A DNA stretch of 8,294 bases from assembly GCA_003644895.1 (NCBI GenBank), contig QNDO01000063.1, forward strand, positions 1 to 8,294, read 5' to 3'. This stretch comes from Candidatus Hydrothermota bacterium (GTDB lineage: Bacteria; Hydrothermota; Hydrothermia; UBA1063). Shown here one piece after another: positions 1 to 6,636 of the stretch. Numbering within the stretch: the stretch's first letter is position 1; the number at the start of each line of letters is the position of its first letter. The notes under the pieces are model-generated. The model saw only the letters and a list, made by a program, of their open reading frames with translations. It ran no database searches and was not told where the DNA came from. Made by a program: the position numbers and the translations under genes.

Positions 1-1490
1 CTTCTAAAAATTGCATCAAATTCTCTGCTATAAAGAGTGAAATTATCATCACCATACCACCAGAACCAATCGGAGCCCTCTGCTGCCATTAATTCCCTTT
101 TTGCTGCATTATTTATACTCTTCTCTTCGAGCAAATCTTTAACCTTTATAAGATATTCCCATGCCCTATTCTTTTCAGGATGTCCAATCCACGTAGAGAA
201 ATCTGCTTTTATCCATGAACCTGGATGTAAAGTGCTGAGCCTCTCTGCAGCTGTATCTTTCACTACCTCGCTGAAAGTCACTGTATTTAACACAGAACTT
301 TTAGATAATTCTTCATAAACCCGCCTCAGAAAGTTTATGCCGCCCTCAGAATAATTCTCCCAGGGATTTTCTCCATCGAGAATGATGGAAACTACACCAT
401 GGCTATGTTCCCTTGCCAAATGTCTCAATCTTTCAATGAAATCTTTTGCTGCCTGTCTTTCACTCCATCTAGAATATATGAACCCTATTCTATCAGATAA
501 TTCTCTATCCCTGAAAAAAATCTTCACTCCATTAAATTCGTATACTCTGTAGATGTCACTTCTTTTAAATGTCTTACCAGCCTTGTATAGACTTTTTTCC
601 AGGATGCCCTCATCTGTTGCAATCCATTGGATATCGTATTTCTTTAATAGCGGAATAATATCAGGAGATACCGAGCCTTCTGGAGGCCATATCCCCAATA
701 TTTTACATTCTATTTTATTCTCCATAAAATGTAGGGCATCTCTAATCTGAGTATCCACATTTTTCGCTTTTGAGAAGCTGATTGAAGGGAGAAGTGTGTA
801 CGGATTTGATTCAATAACATTTCTTGAATTGTAAAGCACCGGCATAATGGGGTGATAAAAAGGAGAAGTACTTATTTCTATTTTACCTTTTTTTACCAGG
901 TCCCTGTAAAGACCAATTACATAAAAAATCTTTTCCCTCATCCATTTAAGAAGCTCTTTTTTATCTTCTTCTGAGTAATCCCTTTCTTTTAATAGTAGTT
1001 CCTTTAAAAAACTTGTCTCTTCAATCAAAAGTGGACTGATGCTGGAAAAAAGATAGAAAAATTGTATATCTCTGTATTCTTGATCCTTAAACCTTCTTAT
1101 TTTTTCGCCAAGCTTCAGAGGGGACCCTCTTTTTAAGTATAATAGTTCGTATCTTCTATATGGTTTCACACGTGTTTTGGGATTGACATTAAAAAAATGG
1201 TAGAGGATAAACTCTTTTTCGGCATCAGTAAGTTCACCCGCAGGTTTTAACACCATTTCTGTAAAGATACACTTTACTTCTCCCCTAGCGTAAAGTTCCA
1301 ACTGCTCTATGAGAGACGGAACAAGATTAAAGGTGGCCTTTACATTATCAAATTCTGCCAATATTCTGGGCATTTCATAATATTCTCTGAGGGCATGGAG
1401 TAATACCCACGGCAGATAGGAAACATAGCCATCTTTCTCATAAACTACGTAAGAGGGCTGATGCATATGCCAGAGAAAGAGGACTCTCAT
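1..1490 (-). CDS. Glycoside hydrolase family 57 (alpha-amylase/amylopullulanase type), 3' end outside window
   Basis: The first 496 residues of a GH57 enzyme are present; the C-terminus lies beyond the left edge. GH57 enzymes cleave or transfer alpha-glucan chains with retention. The conserved regions appear in order: W7-HMHQP-12 at the N-terminus, G202-KIEISTSP...H213-P, the nucleophile motif W268-PPEGSV with Glu271, the acid/base motif L371-DGENPW with Asp372, and G472-SDWFWWYGDD. The roughly 100-residue gap between Glu271 and Asp372, and the DGENPW and SDWFWW wording, resemble the amylopullulanase/alpha-amylase branch more than the branching-enzyme branch (family knowledge from memory). 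No signal peptide is seen, so the enzyme is probably cytoplasmic. The ATG overlaps the stop of the upstream nucleotidyltransferase gene as ATGA, and no strong Shine-Dalgarno precedes it, so translation is probably coupled. Exact specificity (amylase, pullulanase or glucanotransferase) cannot be decided. Confidence 0.93.
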   Translation of the reverse strand, partial: MRVLFLWHMHQPSYVVYEKDGYVSYLPWVLLHALREYYEMPRILAEFDNVKATFNLVPSLIEQLELYARGEVKCIFTEMVLKPAGELTDAEKEFILYHFFNVNPKTRVKPYRRYELLYLKRGSPLKLGEKIRRFKDQEYRDIQFFYLFSSISPLLIEETSFLKELLLKERDYSEEDKKELLKWMREKIFYVIGLYRDLVKKGKIEISTSPFYHPIMPVLYNSRNVIESNPYTLLPSISFSKAKNVDTQIRDALHFMENKIECKILGIWPPEGSVSPDIIPLLKKYDIQWIATDEGILEKSLYKAGKTFKRSDIYRVYEFNGVKIFFRDRELSDRIGFIYSRWSERQAAKDFIERLRHLAREHSHGVVSIILDGENPWENYSEGGINFLRRVYEELSKSSVLNTVTFSEVVKDTAAERLSTLHPGSWIKADFSTWIGHPEKNRAWEYLIKVKDLLEEKSINNAAKRELMAAEGSDWFWWYGDDNFTLYSREFDAIFR

Positions 1491-3988
1491 TTTTTAAGGG
1501 ATTCCAGTTTCTTTTTATAGGTATTCCGAAGTGAATCAGCTTTTATTTTATCCTGGGCTTCTATAAAAATATGAATATAAGGTGTGAATTCATCTGATCT
1601 CACCAAAACCCATCCTTCATCATGGAAGATTTTTATACCATCCAAAAAGATAACGTTTAATTTACTAGCTTCTTCACTTAACCTTCTCATTACAGTGCCT
1701 TTTTTCTCCCAGGGACAAGCAATTCTATCCATAATGAATACTGGTTTTTCAATAGACTTACTAAACTCCTTAAAATCAATATTACAACGAGCCATTATAT
1801 CCAGCACCTTTCCCGCAGTGAACATTGCATCGGGAGCATTTTGAAATTCTGGAAAAATAAACTGCCCATTCCCTGAAGCAACAAGCACCACACCCTCTCC
1901 AAAAGATTCTTCACATAGGCTTCTCTCATCAGCTCGTACATAACGCACCTCAAGTCCTTTATCTCTTGCTACCTTTTCCACTATTGATGGGGTATAAAGC
2001 GGGAGAAGGATAACTCCTTCCTCTACATCTTCCATAACCAGATGGACAACGAGGAGCAAAGCATCTATACCAGACCATATTTCTCCATGAGAATCCACAA
2101 AAGCAATTCTTTCTCCTCCTGGATAAAAATAAAATCCCACATGATAATTGAGAACCTTGATAATGGTGGACATATCTTCCAGTTCCTTTTTAATCTCATT
2201 TTCAGATTTAGAAAGCTTTTCCAAATCTATATGTGCATTGAGACTAACTATATCCCGGGAAATCCTGTCCAGAATCGCTGGCAAAAAATTGCTAGTAATT
2301 CCATGAGAATAATCTACTACTATCTTGAAGTTTGAATCAGAAATTTTATCAATATGGATGTTTTTTAGATAAGTCTCGGTATAAAAATCAAAAAGTCTTG
2401 TTTCTATGGTAATATCACCAACATCATTGTGGTGGGCCCTCCTGAAGTCTTCTCTAAAAAATATACGTTCTATAGGCTTTGCCATACTTGATGAAATATC
2501 CAAGCCTCTAGAATCATAAAAATGAATTTCCGTGGATGGAGGATCCAGGGGAGCTTGCCTAAAATATACACCCCCCATTTCTCCAAAGGTTTGTAATTTG
2601 AACCTCAATACAGGTAGAGGAATCATTTGTGCATCCTTAACATTAACTCCAGTGGAAGCTAGCCCTCCAACAAAAGCTCTTCTCAGCATCCTACTGGTTC
2701 TGTGAGCATCCCTCCCCAGGAGGATAAAACTGTTCTTTGGTAAAAGAGAGCCATAGGCAGCCCCCAATTTAGCACACAACTCTGGAGTAAGTTCAATATT
2801 TGAAAGACCTATAACTTTAGCTCCTTGAAAAAGGGATTTTTTCCATCTCTCACCCCAAACAAGATTGGATGAAACAATGGCTGATTCTTCAACTACCTTT
2901 CTGGGCCAGATTTTAACATTCTCCCGGATAACAGAATTTCTTCCTACAGAACATTCATCCCCTACTACAGCTCCTTTATCAATTTTAACATTTTCCGATA
3001 TCCTAACGCTTTGCATTATCACTGCACTGCGTACCTGCGCCCCTTTCTTCAAATAGGTATTGTCCCAGATTATTGAATCCTTGAGAATCACACCGGATTC
3101 TATTATGCAATTATTTCCTATAACTGATCTTTCAATTTTTGCGCCCTTTTGTATCCTTGTATTGTTCCCAATAATCACTGTTTTCCCGAAATTTACATCT
3201 TCCTCTATAAGGACATCTTTCCCGACTCTCACATCCCTACCAATGAGATCGAGCTTTTTACCAGGTATAAATATTTCTACTCTCCCATCAAGAATATCAT
3301 AATGAGCTTCTCGGTACGCATCGGGATCACCTATATCCTTCCAGTAACCTTCTCCTATATAACCATAAAGGGGTTTATTCTGGGAAAGGAGCTTGGGGAA
3401 AAGATCTTTGGAAAAATCAAATTCTTCCTCATCAGGAATGTAATCAAGTGCTTCCCGCTCGAGCACATATATACCTGTATTAATGGTATCAGAAAACACC
3501 TCTCCCCAAGTGGGTTTTTCAAGAAATTTTACAATTTTTCCACTTGCGTCAGTTATCACAATACCAAACTGTAGAGGATTATCAACGCGAGTAAGCCCTA
3601 TAGTTACGAAAGACCCTTTCTTTTTATGATATTTCACCATATCTTCCAGATCAAAATCAGTTAAAAGGTCACCACTAATTATCAGAAACTTCTCCTCGGA
3701 GATTAGCTTGTGTACAGCTTTTACAGCACCGGCTGTTCCGAGATCTCTAGTCGGAATGAAATAGTCAATTTTTACACCCCACTCTGTGCCATCACCAAAA
3801 AAATTCTTAATAACATCTGGCTGATAGTATAAAAGCATTGTTATTTCACTAAAACCATGTCGAGCAAGAAGTCTAACAATGTGCTCAAGGATAGGTCTAT
3901 TCACAAGAGGTAGCAAAGGTTTGGGTATATTTACCGTTAGGGGCCTTATTCTAGTACCAAAACCTCCAGCAAGAACAAGAGCTCTCAC
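1487..3988 (-). CDS. Sugar-phosphate nucleotidyltransferase / beta-helix / degenerate phosphohexomutase fusion
   Basis: This 833-residue protein has three parts. Residues 1-230 are a nucleotidyltransferase making an NDP-sugar from a hexose-1-phosphate: G8-GFGTRIRP, P22-KPLLP, the metal motif G106-D107, E157-KP, N170-TG and Y215-WKDIGDP are all intact. Residues about 250-375 are hexapeptide repeats (V/I at every sixth position) of a left-handed beta-helix. Residues about 385-825 align with alpha-D-phosphohexomutases, but the catalytic Ser of T-A-S-H-N-P is replaced around 477-482 (R-Q-A-P-L-D), and the metal loop D-x-D-x-D-R has become Y622-PGGER. The architecture matches proteins annotated as mannose-1-phosphate guanylyltransferase/phosphomannomutase, but the nucleotide and sugar are not provable here. 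The start is GTG, overlapping the receiver stop as GTGA, with GGAG 8 nt upstream. It is the middle gene of the operon and could supply activated sugar for the polysaccharide handled by the GH57 enzyme. Confidence 0.9.
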   Translation of the reverse strand: MRALVLAGGFGTRIRPLTVNIPKPLLPLVNRPILEHIVRLLARHGFSEITMLLYYQPDVIKNFFGDGTEWGVKIDYFIPTRDLGTAGAVKAVHKLISEEKFLIISGDLLTDFDLEDMVKYHKKKGSFVTIGLTRVDNPLQFGIVITDASGKIVKFLEKPTWGEVFSDTINTGIYVLEREALDYIPDEEEFDFSKDLFPKLLSQNKPLYGYIGEGYWKDIGDPDAYREAHYDILDGRVEIFIPGKKLDLIGRDVRVGKDVLIEEDVNFGKTVIIGNNTRIQKGAKIERSVIGNNCIIESGVILKDSIIWDNTYLKKGAQVRSAVIMQSVRISENVKIDKGAVVGDECSVGRNSVIRENVKIWPRKVVEESAIVSSNLVWGERWKKSLFQGAKVIGLSNIELTPELCAKLGAAYGSLLPKNSFILLGRDAHRTSRMLRRAFVGGLASTGVNVKDAQMIPLPVLRFKLQTFGEMGGVYFRQAPLDPPSTEIHFYDSRGLDISSSMAKPIERIFFREDFRRAHHNDVGDITIETRLFDFYTETYLKNIHIDKISDSNFKIVVDYSHGITSNFLPAILDRISRDIVSLNAHIDLEKLSKSENEIKKELEDMSTIIKVLNYHVGFYFYPGGERIAFVDSHGEIWSGIDALLLVVHLVMEDVEEGVILLPLYTPSIVEKVARDKGLEVRYVRADERSLCEESFGEGVVLVASGNGQFIFPEFQNAPDAMFTAGKVLDIMARCNIDFKEFSKSIEKPVFIMDRIACPWEKKGTVMRRLSEEASKLNVIFLDGIKIFHDEGWVLVRSDEFTPYIHIFIEAQDKIKADSLRNTYKKKLESLKK

Positions 3989-4353
3989 TTCTTTTTCTCC
4001 AGCAATCTCCTTATTTCTTTCTTTAGCTCACTTAAATCCGGAGATTTAACCACATATGAATCTGCGAACCATGAGGCATAATCATCTTGATAAGAACTGT
4101 ATGCAGTACAAAGTATAACTGGTATTTTGCTTTTTTCTTTGGCCAGATTCTCAAGTAATTCTAATCCAGATTGCCCCTTCATTTTAATATCAAGGACTAT
4201 AAGATCAATTTTTTCTCCTTTTGCAATGATGTCCAGGGCTTCTTCGCTACTTGCTGCAAGAATGACGCCGTAACCTTCCTTTGAGAAAACTTTTTCATAA
4301 AGAAGTCTCATATTTTTATCGTCATCAACAAACAATATTTTTTCTTCTTTCAT
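3985..4353 (-). CDS. Stand-alone response regulator receiver (CheY-like)
   Basis: This 122-residue protein is a single receiver domain with no DNA-binding or enzymatic output domain. The phosphorylation machinery is intact: the acidic Mg site D10-D11, the phospho-acceptor D55 in the motif V-L-D-I, the switch residue T83 in C-T-A-Y, and K103 after Y100-VV. The ATG is preceded by GGAGGAG at 5 nt spacing, which fixes the start. It is the first gene of a leftward operon, and its stop overlaps the start of the nucleotidyltransferase fusion by 4 bp. It may therefore act on that protein or its pathway by protein-protein contact rather than by transcription. No histidine kinase is present in the window, so the phosphodonor is unknown. 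The domain call is secure; the biological role is inference. Confidence 0.93.
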   Translation of the reverse strand: MKEEKILFVDDDKNMRLLYEKVFSKEGYGVILAASSEEALDIIAKGEKIDLIVLDIKMKGQSGLELLENLAKEKSKIPVILCTAYSSYQDDYASWFADSYVVKSPDLSELKKEIRRLLEKKK

Positions 4354-4373
4354 ACTATCTCCTCCGCATAATA

Positions 4374-4402
4374 ATCTTAAATTACGCTTTCAGCATGGTC
4401 AA
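4374..4402 (-). promoter_or_regulatory. Sigma-70-type promoter for the receiver/nucleotidyltransferase/GH57 operon
   Basis: On the minus strand, a -35 box TTGACC (4402-4397, 5 of 6 consensus bases) is followed after 17 bp by TAAGAT (4379-4374, 4 of 6). The predicted transcript start is near 4367, giving a leader of about 14 nt that contains the GGAGGAG ribosome binding site at 4365-4359. The spacing is ideal but the -10 box is moderate. No other promoter is visible upstream of the receiver gene. Confidence 0.6.
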
Positions 4403-4412
4403 TTTTTTGACC
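4397..4412. repeat. 16-bp palindrome joining two divergent -35 boxes
   Basis: GGTCAA-TTTT-TTGACC is a perfect inverted repeat with 6-bp arms and a 4-bp centre. Each arm is the -35 hexamer of one of the divergent promoters, so part of the symmetry is an automatic result of two identical back-to-back boxes. It could also be an operator, but nothing in the window identifies a regulator. Confidence 0.7.
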
Positions 4413-4435
4413 CCAGTAAAAATCATTCTTATAAT
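4407..4435 (+). promoter_or_regulatory. Sigma-70-type promoter for the TGS GTPase, predicted leaderless
   Basis: TTGACC (4407-4412, 5 of 6 consensus bases), a 17-bp spacer and a perfect TATAAT (4430-4435) make a near-consensus promoter. Transcription would start 6-7 bp downstream, at about 4441-4442, which is the A of the GTPase ATG. There is no room for a Shine-Dalgarno sequence, and none is seen. Confidence 0.75.
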
Positions 4436-4441
4436 CAAATT

Positions 4442-5431
4442 ATGCCTGCTAATTTACCACCTCAATACTTTGAAGCAGAAAAAGAATACCGTGAAGCAAA
4501 AACCATTGAGGGAAAGATTAGAGCTTTGAAAAAAATGCTCGCTGTCATGCCGAAACATAAGGGTACTGACAAACTTCAGGCGGATATCCGTGCCAAAATA
4601 TCTCGACTTCAAAAAGAACTGGAAGCTGAGAAAAAAGGAAAGAAGAGAGGGGCTTTTTATTATATCAGAAAAGAGGGAGCAGGGCAGGTGGTACTAGCAG
4701 GGTTTCCAAATTCCGGTAAAACATCCATTGCGAATTCACTATCTGGAACCGACCATCCGGTAGCACTTTATCCATTTACAACCCAGATACCTCAGGTCTC
4801 AATGATGAAATTTGAGGATATTCACATTCAGCTTATTGATATTCCTCCTTTAACTGAAGAGCATGTAGTGTACTGGCAAATCGAACTCATAAGAAATTCT
4901 GATCTCATTTTGATAGTTCTGGATCTTGAATCAGAAGAAGTACTAGAACATTACGAAAATATTTTATCAATTCTTTCAGCAAGAAAAATAAACCTGATTG
5001 GTAAGGGCGAGAGAGAATCCAATCTTTTTGGGCCTGTAAATAAAAGAGCAATCATTGCTGCAAATAAACTGGATATACAAGGGGCTTACGACCGACTTGA
5101 ACTTTTGTACGAGCTCGTAAACAAGAAATTTCCTGTGGTTCCAGTTTCTGCAAAATTTGGAAATGGACTGGAAGAATTAAAGGATTTAATTTTCAAGGAG
5201 CTGGAAATTATCAGGGTATACACCAAGGAGCCCGGTAAACCGCCGGTATTGGAAGACCCTCTGATCTTAAAGAAAGGAAGTACTGTCTTGGAAGCTGCTG
5301 AAGAAATCCATAAGGACTTTGCAGAAAAATTGAAATATGCAAGAGTCTGGGGGTCAACAAAGTTTGAAGGACAAAGGGTGGAAAAACATTATATCCTTCA
5401 GGATAAAGACATAGTGGAATTTCACATTTAA
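4442..5431 (+). CDS. DRG/Obg-like GTPase with C-terminal TGS domain
   Basis: This 329-residue P-loop GTPase is of the DRG type. An N-terminal helical stretch rich in Lys and Glu (about 8-66) precedes the G domain: G1 is G87-FPNSGKT, the G2 threonines are T113/T114 in Y-P-F-T-T, G4 is N208-KLD and G5 is S236-AK. The G3 motif reads D133-IPP, so the usual glycine of D-x-x-G is proline. A TGS domain occupies about 258-329, ending in the typical V-x-K-x-Y-x-L-x-D-x-D-I-V-E-F pattern. Such proteins usually act with ribosomes or RNA in the cytoplasm; the role of this bacterial branch is not established to my knowledge. The start is supported by the promoter geometry and by the family-like opening M-P-A-N-L-P-P-Q-Y. 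It is transcribed divergently from the receiver operon and ends 7 bp from the convergent M20 gene. Confidence 0.9.
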   Translation: MPANLPPQYFEAEKEYREAKTIEGKIRALKKMLAVMPKHKGTDKLQADIRAKISRLQKELEAEKKGKKRGAFYYIRKEGAGQVVLAGFPNSGKTSIANSLSGTDHPVALYPFTTQIPQVSMMKFEDIHIQLIDIPPLTEEHVVYWQIELIRNSDLILIVLDLESEEVLEHYENILSILSARKINLIGKGERESNLFGPVNKRAIIAANKLDIQGAYDRLELLYELVNKKFPVVPVSAKFGNGLEELKDLIFKELEIIRVYTKEPGKPPVLEDPLILKKGSTVLEAAEEIHKDFAEKLKYARVWGSTKFEGQRVEKHYILQDKDIVEFHI

Positions 5432-5438
5432 TACCCCG

Positions 5439-6635
5439 TCAATCTATTGTTTCCTCAAGGATATACGGCATAAGTGCGTAAAAAGCTGATGCTTTAACAA
5501 GATGATCTATCGGTATTTTCTCATTTGGGGCGTGGGCATATACCTCATTGCCGGGACCAAACCCAATTGTAGGGATACCATGCTTTCCGCATATGGCAAC
5601 TCCATTGGTAGAAAATGTCCATTTACCGATCCTGGGGACTTCCTGAAATAGAAGTTCATATGCTTGGCTAGCTACTTTAACCAAATAATGATCCTCAGGT
5701 ATTTTCCAGGTTGGGAAATACTTTTCCTGTTTGTATAAAGTTCCTTTATAACTTGCTCGATTGTATATAGGTACCTCGATCACTGCCTCATTTCCTATAA
5801 CTTCTCTGACTTCCTCAATTGCACTCTCTCTGGTCTCTCCCCATGTTAATCTTCTGTCCAGATGTATTCTACAGTGATCGGGAATTGCACAGAGTGAGGG
5901 CGATTTAGACTCTATAAGTGTTGCAACAACACTTCCTTTCCCAAGAAAATCATCGTTTCTTAATCTATAATTCAATTTTTCTATTTCAAGTGCTGCCCTA
6001 GATGCTTTATATATAGCGTTGTCACCTCTTTCTGGAGCAGATGCATGGGCAGAAATTCCCCTGAAGTAAAGCTCGATCTCCATTCTCCCTCTATGTCCCC
6101 TGTAAATGCCAAGGTTGGTGGGCTCCGTCAATATTGCAAAATCTGGTACAAGCCTCTCCTTTTCAATAATGTAATTCCAGCACATTCCATCACAATCTTC
6201 CTCCATTATGGTGAAGGTAAAGTATACTGTAAAAAGCCCATCATAACCCAGCTCCTTCAGTATCTTCCCAGCTGTTATCATTGAGGCAGCCCCACCCTTC
6301 TGATCAACTGAACCCCTTCCCAACACAAACCCGTCTTTTATTTCGCCAGAAAATGGATCAAATTCCCACTGGTTTATGTCTCCAGTATCCACTGTATCAA
6401 TGTGAGCATCGATGGCAAGGATTTTTTCTCCATTCCCCACTCTCCCTATAAGATTTCCCAGACCGTCGATTTTGACCTCGTCAAAATCAGCGGATTCGAG
6501 TAAGGATTTAATTTTTTCTATGACCTCTCTCTCTTCCCCACTTAAAGAACGTATTCTTACAATTTCAGAAAGGTTTGAGGAAGTATAATCTCTGTAGTGC
6601 TCAGCTCTTTGTCTAATCAGTCCCCATATCTCCAT
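5439..6635 (-). CDS. ygeY: M20 family metallohydrolase, YgeY type
   Basis: This 398-residue protein is a full-length M20 peptidase/deacylase with a two-zinc site. The ligands and catalytic residues are H78 and D80 in A-H-I-D-T-V, D111 in G-R-G-S-V-D-Q-K-G-G, the pair E145 (general base) and E146 (metal) in M-E-E, E171 in L-T-E-P-T and H368 in Y-A-H-A-P-N-E. H197 in I-S-A-H-A-S-A-P-E-R-G-D-N-A lies in the dimerisation domain. The run after H197 and the C-terminal F-S-T-N-G-V...G-F-G-P-G pattern match the YgeY branch, a hydrolase linked to selenium-dependent catabolism in E. coli and others. The true substrate is unknown; an amide or carbamoyl bond is likely. The stop of the preceding flavoprotein gene is 1 nt away, and the ribosome site AGGAGGT lies inside that gene's last codons, so the two are co-transcribed and probably coupled. 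Confidence 0.92.
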   Translation of the reverse strand: MEIWGLIRQRAEHYRDYTSSNLSEIVRIRSLSGEEREVIEKIKSLLESADFDEVKIDGLGNLIGRVGNGEKILAIDAHIDTVDTGDINQWEFDPFSGEIKDGFVLGRGSVDQKGGAASMITAGKILKELGYDGLFTVYFTFTIMEEDCDGMCWNYIIEKERLVPDFAILTEPTNLGIYRGHRGRMEIELYFRGISAHASAPERGDNAIYKASRAALEIEKLNYRLRNDDFLGKGSVVATLIESKSPSLCAIPDHCRIHLDRRLTWGETRESAIEEVREVIGNEAVIEVPIYNRASYKGTLYKQEKYFPTWKIPEDHYLVKVASQAYELLFQEVPRIGKWTFSTNGVAICGKHGIPTIGFGPGNEVYAHAPNEKIPIDHLVKASAFYALMPYILEETID

Positions 6636-6636
6636 T

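Noticed and set aside
3149..3574. Plus-strand open frame of 141 codons
   Set aside because: It lies wholly antisense to the nucleotidyltransferase/beta-helix coding region, has no ribosome site, and its translation shows no recognisable domain.
5415..5445. Possible bidirectional terminator between the convergent GTPase and M20 genes
   Set aside because: Only 7 bp lie between the stop codons. The nearby GTGGAATTTCAC is an imperfect palindrome with no adjacent T-run, so no intrinsic terminator can be supported.
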